From a virus, in IMG/VR virus record IMGVR_UViG_3300032240_001333, positions 17,265 to 81,264 of that record: DNA of 64,000 bases. The stretch is one strand, 5' to 3'. Within the stretch, counting starts at the first letter, position 1, and every line of letters begins with the position of its first letter. Below the pieces are notes generated by a model. It had not been told where the DNA came from, ran no database searches, and saw only the letters and a program-made list of their open reading frames with translations. This document shows, piece by piece, positions 8,102 to 14,825 of the stretch. Both the position numbers and the translations under genes were made by a program.

Positions 8102-8323
8102 ATGAAAAAAATTACCCGTATTGCCCTATCTGGCATATTAATGCTATCATTAACCTCATGCGGATATGATGGTGGATATCGTTATTCATGTCAAGATCCA
8201 GCAAATTGGGGAAAAGCAGAGTGCAACCCTCCAATTTGTGAACCTTCTGGAATATGTTCAAAAGATCTAGTAGGTAAAGCAACATGGGACGAATATCAGA
8301 AAACAAAGGTAAATAATGGCTAG
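8102..8323 (+). CDS. Small lipoprotein
   Basis: 73 residues. A lipoprotein signal peptide ends in LTSC, so Cys20 should be lipidated. The mature part has a Tyr/Gly start and further Cys residues (SCQDPANWGKAECNPPICEPSGIC). The gene is leaderless: TATAAT at 8090-8095 ends six bases before the ATG. It lies in the lysis cluster, where it might act like an outer spanin or superinfection protein, although a Gram-positive host would not need a spanin. Confidence 0.75.
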   Translation: MKKITRIALSGILMLSLTSCGYDGGYRYSCQDPANWGKAECNPPICEPSGICSKDLVGKATWDEYQKTKVNNG

Positions 8324-8729
8324 ACGTGAAAGATTAACACCAGCAGAATTAGATGCTAGATTAAAATTTATTTTAGGTATTACATTGGGAACAATTTTAT
8401 TATGTACAGCATTAGGAATTCTTTACGGCCTTTTGTTTGTTACTCAACCAGTAGGTGCACAATCAGAAAATGATAAAATGTTTTTTAATGTGTTAGGATC
8501 AGTAGCAACATTTATTACAGGAACATTGGCGGGTCTATTAATTGGACAATCAGGTGCTAAAGATATTATGAAGGCACAACTTGATAATAAAGAAATGGAT
8601 TCTAAAAATACTTTAGCAGATAAAAAATTAGAAGCAGAAATTGATGAAGCAGCAGCTCGTAGAGCAGCAAAAGATCCTTCACAAGTTCCACCAGAGCACC
8701 CAATTGATGATGATTGGAATAAAAAATAA
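8316..8729 (+). CDS. Membrane protein with two TM helices, holin candidate
   Basis: 137 residues: a basic N-terminus, TM1 (about 19-41), TM2 (about 54-75, ending LLIGQSGAKD), then a charged coiled-coil-like tail (NKEMDSKNTLADKKLEAEIDEAAARRAAKD). It sits just upstream of the endolysin, overlaps the lipoprotein gene by 8 nt, and has the two-helix plus soluble-tail form seen in several holins or holin partners. Confidence 0.72.
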   Translation: MARRERLTPAELDARLKFILGITLGTILLCTALGILYGLLFVTQPVGAQSENDKMFFNVLGSVATFITGTLAGLLIGQSGAKDIMKAQLDNKEMDSKNTLADKKLEAEIDEAAARRAAKDPSQVPPEHPIDDDWNKK

Positions 8730-8731
8730 TC

Positions 8732-9235
8732 ATGGCTTCATTAGGTACAGCAGCAAAATTAATTGAAGTTGCAGAACAAGAAGTAGGAACAGTTGAAGGT
8801 CCTAAAGATAATGAAACTAAGTATGGTAAATTTACTAAAGTAGATTTTGCTCCATGGTGTGGTTCATTTGTTATGTGGTGTGCCAATCAAGCAGGAGTTA
8901 AAGTTCCAAATACTGTTCATACTCCAACAGGTGCAGCAGCATTTAAAAAAGCTAATGCGTGGATTGATGGAGATCTAGCAGATCCAGAGCCAGGAGATAT
9001 TGCATATTTTGATTTTCCAGCAGATGGTGTAGATCGTATTAGTCACGTTGGAATTGTTGTTAAAGACAATGAAGACGGAACAGTTTGGTGTATTGAAGGA
9101 AATACTTCTGGTAACCCTAAAGGCAGCCAAAGAAATGGTGGAGAAGTAGCCAAAAAACTTCGTGCATTTAGAAAAAATAAAAAAGGTGTACAAATTTCAA
9201 TAGTTGGATTTGGAAGACCTGTCTTTAAAAAATAA
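8732..9235 (+). CDS. Endolysin with CHAP peptidase domain
   Basis: 167 residues covering one CHAP (NlpC/P60 superfamily) domain: catalytic Cys43 in PWCGSFVMWC, His105 in ISHVGIVV and a polar third residue in CIEGNTS (E122/N124). Such enzymes cut peptide or amide bonds of peptidoglycan. There is no signal peptide, so export needs a holin, and no separate wall-binding domain, although the basic C-terminal KNKKGVQISIVGFGRPVFKK might help. Only 2 nt separate it from the membrane-protein gene. Confidence 0.88.
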   Translation: MASLGTAAKLIEVAEQEVGTVEGPKDNETKYGKFTKVDFAPWCGSFVMWCANQAGVKVPNTVHTPTGAAAFKKANAWIDGDLADPEPGDIAYFDFPADGVDRISHVGIVVKDNEDGTVWCIEGNTSGNPKGSQRNGGEVAKKLRAFRKNKKGVQISIVGFGRPVFKK

Positions 9236-9378
9236 TGAATGTTTATAAAGTAAAATTAGAAGTAGAGGTAGAAGTAGAAGCCTTTGATGAAAATGATGCT
9301 TTAGATTATTCAAATGATATATTTGGCATAGATGATGAAATAACAAACGTTAAAGTAATTAATATTAAGGAGAAATAA
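9235..9378 (+). CDS. Small acidic hypothetical protein
   Basis: 47 residues with alternating Val/Glu at the start (KLEVEVEVEAFDENDALDY) that should form a beta strand followed by an acidic helix. Both ends overlap neighbours (TAATG), which supports a real gene. Function unknown. Confidence 0.65.
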   Translation: MNVYKVKLEVEVEVEAFDENDALDYSNDIFGIDDEITNVKVINIKEK

Positions 9379-10484
9379 TGGCTAAAGAAGGATACAAACC
9401 AACCGCAGGAATGCAGTCAGCAGCACGTCGTGCTATTAAATTAAAAGAGCAAGGCAAAGCAAAAGGTGCTGGTACAGCAGTAGGATGGACTCGTGCAGGA
9501 CAACTTGCTAGAGGAGAATCTTTAAGTTTAGATACAGTAAAAAGAATGTATTCTTTCTTTTCACGCCATGAAGTAGATAAAAAAGGTAAGGACTGGGGTA
9601 ACGCAGAAAATCCATCAAATGGAAAAATTATGTGGTTAGCTTGGGGCGGAGATGCAGGATTTTCTTGGTCAAGAGCAATTGTAAACCGTGAAAAGAATAA
9701 AGTTAATAAAGCATACGGCAATGAGATTGTAGAAGAAATTAAATCAATGTTTGATGATGTCATTGATCCAATTACAGAAGAAATTCAAATTGATGATACA
9801 GAAGAAATTCAAAAAGCATTAAGAGCAGAAGTTTCTAGAGAGCAATTGTATGAATTAGTACAACATTTACATGAGGCAATTGAAGCCTTAGTTGAAACTC
9901 CAGACACTATAGAAGAAGATGATATGGCGGAAGAGTCTGATATTATGATCGAAGATGCTAATCCAGGAAACCCAGCTCCAATAGGAGATCCCGATAAAAA
10001 TCCTATTAATTGGCCAATTGCTAAATCTGAAGAAATGGAAGATTTAAATAAAGCCAAAGATAAATATGATAATGTAATTAAACCTAGAAAAGGTGAACCA
10101 GCAGATAAAGAATTATATGCCAGGATTATTGCTGAAGCTAAAAGAAAATTTGATGTATATCCATCTGCATATGCAAATGGATGGGTAGTTCAAGAATATA
10201 AAAAGCGTGGAGGAACATATAAAGTGTCAAAAAATATATTTGAAGGATCATTTGACCCATATGATTTAGTAAAACGTAAATTTAGTCCTGAGTCAAGAAG
10301 AAGAATGGCAGATTCAGGAAATGCAATGCCAGATGGATCTTATCCAATTGGCAATAAACAGGATTTAATGAATGCTATTCGTTCATGGGGACGTGGCGGA
10401 TCAGATCCAAAAGTTAAAGCACATATCAAGCGTCGTGCAAAGGAATTAGGCGCCGAAGATATGATTCCAGAAAATTGGAAATAA
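9378..10484 (+). CDS. Multi-domain phage protein (SARRAIKLKEQ and DUF5872-like domains)
   Basis: 368 residues with three parts. Residues 1-100 carry a motif set (SAARRAIKLKEQ, DTVKRMYSFFSRHEVDKKG, WLAWGGDAGFSW) often linked to capsid-maturation or head proteins in actinophages. A central acidic linker is about 110-225. The C-terminal third has KDKYDNVIKPRKGEPADKE, AKRKFDVYPSAYANGWVVQEYKKRGG (DUF5872-like) and SPESRRRMADSGNAMPDGSYPI. These modules usually sit beside head proteins; an enzymatic role is not evident. AAGGAG precedes the start. Confidence 0.65.
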   Translation: MAKEGYKPTAGMQSAARRAIKLKEQGKAKGAGTAVGWTRAGQLARGESLSLDTVKRMYSFFSRHEVDKKGKDWGNAENPSNGKIMWLAWGGDAGFSWSRAIVNREKNKVNKAYGNEIVEEIKSMFDDVIDPITEEIQIDDTEEIQKALRAEVSREQLYELVQHLHEAIEALVETPDTIEEDDMAEESDIMIEDANPGNPAPIGDPDKNPINWPIAKSEEMEDLNKAKDKYDNVIKPRKGEPADKELYARIIAEAKRKFDVYPSAYANGWVVQEYKKRGGTYKVSKNIFEGSFDPYDLVKRKFSPESRRRMADSGNAMPDGSYPIGNKQDLMNAIRSWGRGGSDPKVKAHIKRRAKELGAEDMIPENWK

Positions 10485-10497
10485 TTATAAAAAACAG

Positions 10498-10527
10498 TTG
10501 ACAAGGCTTAAAAAATCCCTGTATAAT
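10498..10527 (+). promoter_or_regulatory. Sigma70 promoter of the whiB operon
   Basis: TTGACA (10498-10503), 18-bp spacer, TATAAT (10522-10527). A leader of about 30 nt and an AAGGA site follow before the ATG at 10564. Confidence 0.82.
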
Positions 10528-10563
10528 AGTATGCAGGGATTCGCCCTTTATATTTAAGGAAAA

Positions 10564-10794
10564 ATGTTACATTTAAACGAACTTGGTGTAAACGTATTTA
10601 TAAATAAATATAAATCATTAGTAAATGAAGCTTATTGGAATAATTACGATTTAATTATTTGGAAAAAAAATCAAAATGGATTTTTTAATGTAAAAGGAAT
10701 GTTTAAAAATTCTTGGGGCACAGCAGATAAAGTATCTGTAAATTATAATGGAATGTGGGTTTTACCAAAACAATATGTCAAATATTTTAAATGA
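10564..10794 (+). CDS. Small hypothetical protein
   Basis: 76 residues, rich in Asn, Lys, Trp and aromatic residues (YWNNYDLIIWKKNQNGFFNVKGMF). It looks like a small beta-sheet protein. First gene of the operon led by the promoter at 10498; TAAGGA gives the start. It overlaps the whiB start by 20 nt. No family recognised. Confidence 0.65.
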   Translation: MLHLNELGVNVFINKYKSLVNEAYWNNYDLIIWKKNQNGFFNVKGMFKNSWGTADKVSVNYNGMWVLPKQYVKYFK

Positions 10795-11086
10795 TTTAGG
10801 TGTTGATAAAGACGATCTGGATTGGTGGCACCTTTCAGTATGTCGTGGCATGGATACTAATTTATTTTATGATAAATATGAAAATGATCCAAAGATTGCA
10901 AAAAATATAGATGAGGCATGTCTAGCGTGTCCAGTAATATCTATGTGTTATAAAAATGGAGTTAGCAATAATGAATACGGAGTATGGGGCGGAGTTTATT
11001 TAAGTTCTGGCGCAATAGATAAAGCTAGAAATATTCATAAAACACCAGACGTATGGAAAAAATTAAAGGCAAAGAATGTTCATTGA
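10775..11086 (+). CDS. WhiB-family iron-sulfur transcription factor
   Basis: 103 residues from the ATG at 10775. It has the four cluster-binding cysteines C23, C49, C52 and C58 in the C-x25-C-x2-C-x5-C layout, and the GVWGG turn (69-73) followed by a basic tail. WhiB-like proteins occur only in actinobacteria and their phages; they bind a [4Fe-4S] cluster and region 4 of the principal sigma factor and redirect transcription. The phage protein could control host genes or the odd promoters of the leftward block (inference). An in-frame ATG at 10748 is possible but has no better RBS. Confidence 0.92.
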   Translation: MSNILNDLGVDKDDLDWWHLSVCRGMDTNLFYDKYENDPKIAKNIDEACLACPVISMCYKNGVSNNEYGVWGGVYLSSGAIDKARNIHKTPDVWKKLKAKNVH

Positions 11087-11393
11087 TAAAAACAAAGATC
11101 ATTTTAAATATGGAATTAACCAATGGACTGGGGAACCAAACAAACCAGTTTTTTATACACCAGAAATGGCAAAAGCTTTAAGAGGAATAACTAAACCAGT
11201 AAACAACTTACAAATGGATGTTGTTAAATATCCAGAATTTTTAGCATTAAGATTATATGAAGATAACTTTATACAATTTGAAGGAGTTAAAAAAGAAATG
11301 GTCATTGATTATGTAGCAAAAGCAAAAAAGCTAATTGAATCATATGGCGTAAGATGCGTGCTGGAAGGAGTCCCTAGTGAAAGAGTACTATGA
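11076..11393 (+). CDS. Hypothetical protein
   Basis: 105 residues, mixed alpha/beta, with an N-terminal loop (GINQWTGEPNKPVFYTPEMA) and a helical second half ending KKLIESYGVRCVLEGVPSERVL. No motif recognised. It overlaps whiB by 11 nt and the next gene by 17 nt. Confidence 0.65.
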   Translation: MFIDKNKDHFKYGINQWTGEPNKPVFYTPEMAKALRGITKPVNNLQMDVVKYPEFLALRLYEDNFIQFEGVKKEMVIDYVAKAKKLIESYGVRCVLEGVPSERVL

Positions 11394-11580
11394 TAGAGTT
11401 TTAATAGTTTTTATTCACGATATGGGAATATATGGATCTACAGAAAAATTAGGAGCATTTGCTTCTATAATTAAATATACAATAAATGGAGTGGAGCATG
11501 AAGAGTTGATTGATAATGATGAATTTGCAATCATGGATGAGTTAGTATTTACACACGTAGAAGAGGATTATAATGGATAA
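11377..11580 (+). CDS. Small hypothetical protein, GTG start
   Basis: 67 residues beginning MKEYYDRVLIVFIHDMGIYGS. A GGAAGGAG site lies just upstream. Its start lies inside the previous gene and its end overlaps the next. No cysteines and no membrane segment long enough for insertion. Function unknown. Confidence 0.6.
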   Translation: MKEYYDRVLIVFIHDMGIYGSTEKLGAFASIIKYTINGVEHEELIDNDEFAIMDELVFTHVEEDYNG

Positions 11581-11809
11581 AGTACTTTGTTACTCATGTA
11601 ATAAATCAAAAAATAAGCTAAATGTAAAAAAGTCTAGTTTACTAGCAATTAATTTATTAATGTGTGAAGGATGTATTACATCTAAATTTGAACCACGTTG
11701 GTTAATTGTAATTGCTGGAAGACAAAATGGTGCGGATTCAGTAAGAGAATTTGTATTAAAAAAGAAGTATGTTGGAAATGAAATCTCTGCTTCTGAATTA
11801 TTAATTTAG
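11573..11809 (+). CDS. Small zinc-finger protein
   Basis: 78 residues with CYSCNKSKN near the N-terminus and CEGC about 20 residues later, a treble-clef-like pair of CxxC knuckles. The rest (WLIVIAGRQNGADSVREFVLKKKYVGNEISASELL) looks like a small alpha/beta unit. Last gene of the whiB transcription unit. Confidence 0.68.
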   Translation: MDKVLCYSCNKSKNKLNVKKSSLLAINLLMCEGCITSKFEPRWLIVIAGRQNGADSVREFVLKKKYVGNEISASELLI

Positions 11810-11838
11810 CAAACATTTACGGTATAATATGATATATA

Positions 11839-12147
11839 ATGACCCTAGACCTGAACTCTATAATTATTGCCATAGCTGCAGCCGTATTGTCTGGCATGGG
11901 AACGGCAATTATTGCTGGATTGAACGATAATAAAAAAGAAAAAAATAGACAAAAAGAACGAGAACAAGATCAATTAAAATTAGAGGTTAAAGATCTTAAA
12001 ATTGAATTATATCAATTAGAAAAAGAATTAACTGACTGGAAAGATAAATATTATGATGCTATTCAGGAATTAATTTTAATTAAATCTGAGCTTGAAAATG
12101 CGCTTAGAGACCTTTCTGAGGTGGAATTTAACGAAAAAGAAGACTAG
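11839..12147 (+). CDS. Membrane-anchored coiled-coil protein
   Basis: 102 residues: one N-terminal TM helix (about 7-26, SIIIAIAAAVLSGMGTAIIAG), then a long, highly charged coiled coil (KKEKNRQKEREQDQLKLEVKDLKIELYQLEKEL). This resembles inner-membrane spanins or small holin-like anchors. A TATAAT box (11823-11828) lies 10 nt before the ATG and no clear RBS is seen. Confidence 0.68.
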   Translation: MTLDLNSIIIAIAAAVLSGMGTAIIAGLNDNKKEKNRQKEREQDQLKLEVKDLKIELYQLEKELTDWKDKYYDAIQELILIKSELENALRDLSEVEFNEKED

Positions 12148-12179
12148 ACCTTCGAATTTATAAATAGTATACTAGTACT

Positions 12180-12749
12180 ATGACTGCCGTAGTAGCCCTA
12201 ATTCATGAAAATAAAGTCCTCTTAGGAGGAGATGCTGCTGCATCCGATGATAAAAGTGGTTTAATTTTTTCTAGAACAGATCCAAAAGTATTTAAAGTAG
12301 GACAATTTGGTATTGCATTTGTTGATAGTTTTAGAATGGGACAAATTTTACAATACAACTGGATCCCACCAGTTTATAAGCCAAGTGCTGGATTTAAAAA
12401 CTTAGATAAATTTATGAGAACTAAATTTGTAGAGTCTATCAAAGAAGCATTTAAAGAAAATGGATATGGAAACCAAGTTCCAGGATCAAGCGAAGATGGT
12501 GATGAAGGCGGAGTATTCATTATTGCAGTTCAAGGTGCAGGCAGAATTTTTACAATGGATTCAGATTTTCATATAGGTGAAGCAGATTTACAATATATGG
12601 CAGAAGGAGCAGGACAAGAAATAGCTTTAGGTTCATTATTTTCTACCACATCTATTAAGACCCCTCGTAAACGTGTTAGAATGGCTCTAGAAGCCTCTGC
12701 CAAGTTCAACATGTCAGTCAGACCCCCATTTACAATAATTGAAGTTTAA
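12180..12749 (+). CDS. Ntn hydrolase, HslV/proteasome beta-subunit-like
   Basis: 189 residues. After Met removal the N-terminus would be Thr (MTAVVALIHENKVLLGGDAAAS), matching the T1 nucleophile and the GGD motif of proteasome-type Ntn hydrolases. LQYMAEGAGQEIALGSLFST matches the conserved G-x-G-x2-xALGS region near the end of such folds. The family cleaves peptides in barrel-shaped complexes; a phage copy might process virion proteins or act on host targets. It is leaderless: TAGACC (12145-12150), 17 nt, TATACT (12168-12173), then six bases to the ATG. Confidence 0.72.
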   Translation: MTAVVALIHENKVLLGGDAAASDDKSGLIFSRTDPKVFKVGQFGIAFVDSFRMGQILQYNWIPPVYKPSAGFKNLDKFMRTKFVESIKEAFKENGYGNQVPGSSEDGDEGGVFIIAVQGAGRIFTMDSDFHIGEADLQYMAEGAGQEIALGSLFSTTSIKTPRKRVRMALEASAKFNMSVRPPFTIIEV

Positions 12750-12763
12750 AGTATAATAATATT

Positions 12764-12976
12764 ATGGATGATATTGGAGATTTAAGCCCTAAGAATTACT
12801 CTCAGGCTATGGATCTAAGAGGTACTCCAACACATGTATGTCCATGCGGTTGTTTTGTATGGAATGTTAAAGTAACTTTTTATGATTATGAAATTGTTCA
12901 ATATTTTTTAGATATGGAATGTGCAAACTGCGGAAGCTTAGCAACCGCCCCAACACCAGAGGATAGGCCAGAATGA
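12764..12976 (+). CDS. Small zinc-ribbon protein
   Basis: 70 residues with CPCGCF and CANCGS knuckles separated by about 25 residues, a classic zinc ribbon. It could be a nucleic-acid-binding or adaptor protein. Leaderless: TTTACA (12729-12734), 17 nt, TATAAT (12752-12757), six bases, ATG. Confidence 0.75.
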   Translation: MDDIGDLSPKNYSQAMDLRGTPTHVCPCGCFVWNVKVTFYDYEIVQYFLDMECANCGSLATAPTPEDRPE

Positions 12977-13143
12977 GAAAATCAGAAAGACTAAGACTAC
13001 TTGAAATGCAAATTATTAAAATGGAATTTGAATTAGATTTATTAAACAATATGCTTGCAACTTTATTAGAAGCCAACAACCTTGCTCAGCCACAATTAGA
13101 TGCTGGTAAGTGGTATCAAAGAAGGCTAGATAAAAACTCTTGA
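12973..13143 (+). CDS. Small helical hypothetical protein
   Basis: 56 residues, nearly all helical with heptad-like Leu spacing (RLRLLEMQIIKMEFELDLLNNMLATLLE). The start overlaps the preceding stop (AATGA). Probably a small coiled-coil partner protein; no family recognised. The -35 of the next promoter overlaps its stop codon. Confidence 0.6.
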   Translation: MRKSERLRLLEMQIIKMEFELDLLNNMLATLLEANNLAQPQLDAGKWYQRRLDKNS

Positions 13144-13175
13144 CATATACCCTACTAATTTAGTAGAATGTAGAC

Positions 13176-14108
13176 ATGAATAAAAAATTAATAACTGCAA
13201 TTTCAGCGGTAACTTTAATGCTACCAATTACATTTATTACTGCAGAGGCTAAGGCGGATACACAAGCCCCTGCAGTTGCTGTATTAGATACAGCCTTAGA
13301 TACTTCATTACCAATTTTTAAAGATAGAATTGCATATGAAGTATGTATTTTGGAATGGGCCTCATGTCCAAATGGTCAAAAGTTTATGGAAGGCACAGGA
13401 TCAACAGTGCTTCCATCAAATATTATTTTACAAAATGGGTTTGATCATGGAACACAAATGGCATCAATTGTTGCCAATACAGATCCAAACGTTAAAATTG
13501 TATTTGTTAGGATTATTGGAAATACAAAAGCTGGTGCACGACAAACTACTAGCGAATCAACTGTAGCGTTAGCATTAAAATGGGTATTAGATAATAAAGA
13601 TCGTTTTAATATTCAAGCAGTTTCAATGTCTCAGGGTCATCATAATTTAACTACTTTAACTGATTACTGTCCTAAAACAACAATGACTAAATCATTAGTA
13701 ACATCGTTAATGCAGGCACAAATTCCAACTTTTTTTCCTGCTGGTAATGGAAGGGATTATGAAAGATTAGATTGGCCAGCATGTATTGACGAATCAATTT
13801 CTGTTGGAATGACAGATCAATATTCACAAATTGATAATTATTCTAATTATGATTTTAAAAAATTAGATTTTTATGCTTTGGGTAATTTATTAGTAACTAT
13901 GCCAGGAGGTATTGTTAAGTATGCTGCTGGCACTTCAGCATCGACACAAGTTGCAGCAACTACTTGGGTAGCAGTTAAAAATAAAAATCCTAATTTAACT
14001 TATCAACAAATATTTGATATTCTTTCAAAAACCTCAACCTCAACTAGAGGTTCTAGAGGACAGGTTGGTAAATTAATTGACTATAAAGGAGCATTAGATG
14101 TCAGATAG
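13176..14108 (+). CDS. Secreted subtilisin-like serine protease (S8 family)
   Basis: 310 residues with a signal peptide (about 1-27, AEAKA). The S8 residues are all present: D38 (VAVLDTALD), H91 (FDHGTQMASI), oxyanion N191 (PAGNGRD) and Ser254 (AGTSASTQVAA). It lacks a long propeptide. As an exported enzyme it could trim surface-layer proteins, process virion adhesins or act at release; the neighbouring S-layer-like gene makes an envelope role plausible (inference). Leaderless: TTGACA (13140-13145), 18 nt, TAGAAT (13164-13169), six bases, ATG. Confidence 0.85.
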   Translation: MNKKLITAISAVTLMLPITFITAEAKADTQAPAVAVLDTALDTSLPIFKDRIAYEVCILEWASCPNGQKFMEGTGSTVLPSNIILQNGFDHGTQMASIVANTDPNVKIVFVRIIGNTKAGARQTTSESTVALALKWVLDNKDRFNIQAVSMSQGHHNLTTLTDYCPKTTMTKSLVTSLMQAQIPTFFPAGNGRDYERLDWPACIDESISVGMTDQYSQIDNYSNYDFKKLDFYALGNLLVTMPGGIVKYAAGTSASTQVAATTWVAVKNKNPNLTYQQIFDILSKTSTSTRGSRGQVGKLIDYKGALDVR

Positions 14109-14307
14109 AATGACAGTTCTTGAAGAAATTATTAAAGAAGTTTCTGCAGAGTTGTATCAAAAATGGTACAACGCAATGCCAGAAGAAGAAAAAAATGAAT
14201 CTTCATCTGAAGCTTTGGCTAAAAATGCTGGAGAAACCACATTTTTTGTAGTCCAAACTTTTATGAATAAGTTTAATTCAGCAGCAGAAGAGTTAAAAGA
14301 TAAGTAA
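14098..14307 (+). CDS. Small helical hypothetical protein
   Basis: 69 residues, acidic, helical (EEIIKEVSAELYQKWYNAMPEEEKNESSSEALAKNAGETTFFVVQTFMNKF). It overlaps the protease stop by 11 nt and the thioredoxin start by 1 nt, so it is translationally coupled to both. Function unknown. Confidence 0.65.
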   Translation: MSDRMTVLEEIIKEVSAELYQKWYNAMPEEEKNESSSEALAKNAGETTFFVVQTFMNKFNSAAEELKDK

Positions 14308-14612
14308 TGATAGAGATTACAGATCTAACATTTACCGATCATTTATCTCAACATGATATACTAGTAGTTGATTTTTGGGCCACATGGTGTAGACCATGCA
14401 AAATGTTTTCCCCAATTTTAGAAGAAATTGCTAAAGAAAATAACATTTGGATTGCTAAGATTGATGTAGATGAAAACCCAGAATCTGCTCAAAAGTATGA
14501 AATCTCATCAGTACCAACTACAATAGTATTTGAAAAAAAAATGCCAGTTAAAACAATAATTGGTGCAAAGCCAAAACATCAAATGCTTGAGGAATTAAAA
14601 CAATGGCTATAG
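14307..14612 (+). CDS. Thioredoxin
   Basis: 101 residues, full thioredoxin fold with the active site WCRPC (C28, C31), the cis-Pro loop SVPTTIVF and the usual DVDENPESAQKYEI segment. It reduces disulfides, and it is the natural reductant for the C-terminal CxxxxxC of class II ribonucleotide reductase, which this phage also encodes at 44330. Active-site RP instead of GP occurs in other phage thioredoxins. Confidence 0.93.
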   Translation: MIEITDLTFTDHLSQHDILVVDFWATWCRPCKMFSPILEEIAKENNIWIAKIDVDENPESAQKYEISSVPTTIVFEKKMPVKTIIGAKPKHQMLEELKQWL

Positions 14613-14779
14613 AATTTCTTGATGTTCAATCTTGGTATGAATATGGTCGCAAAAAGAATTGGGTATCAGAAGTATTTTGTGATACACATGAAGGCCCTCC
14701 ATTAACTGATGAAGAGGCTAAAGATTGGGAAGAGGGCGGAGATCCTTGCTCTTTCCATATTAAATTATGGGATCAATAG
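14603..14779 (+). CDS. Small hypothetical protein
   Basis: 58 acidic residues (EFLDVQSWYEYGRKKNWVSE, then DTHEGPPLTDEEAKDWEEGGDPCSFHI). The start overlaps the thioredoxin end by 10 nt. The Cys/His-containing end might bind metal but the set is incomplete. No family recognised. Confidence 0.62.
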   Translation: MAIEFLDVQSWYEYGRKKNWVSEVFCDTHEGPPLTDEEAKDWEEGGDPCSFHIKLWDQ

Positions 14780-14825
14780 AATTCCACGCCCATAAGGGGT
14801 GGATGTTAAAGGAGAAAAAAAATAA

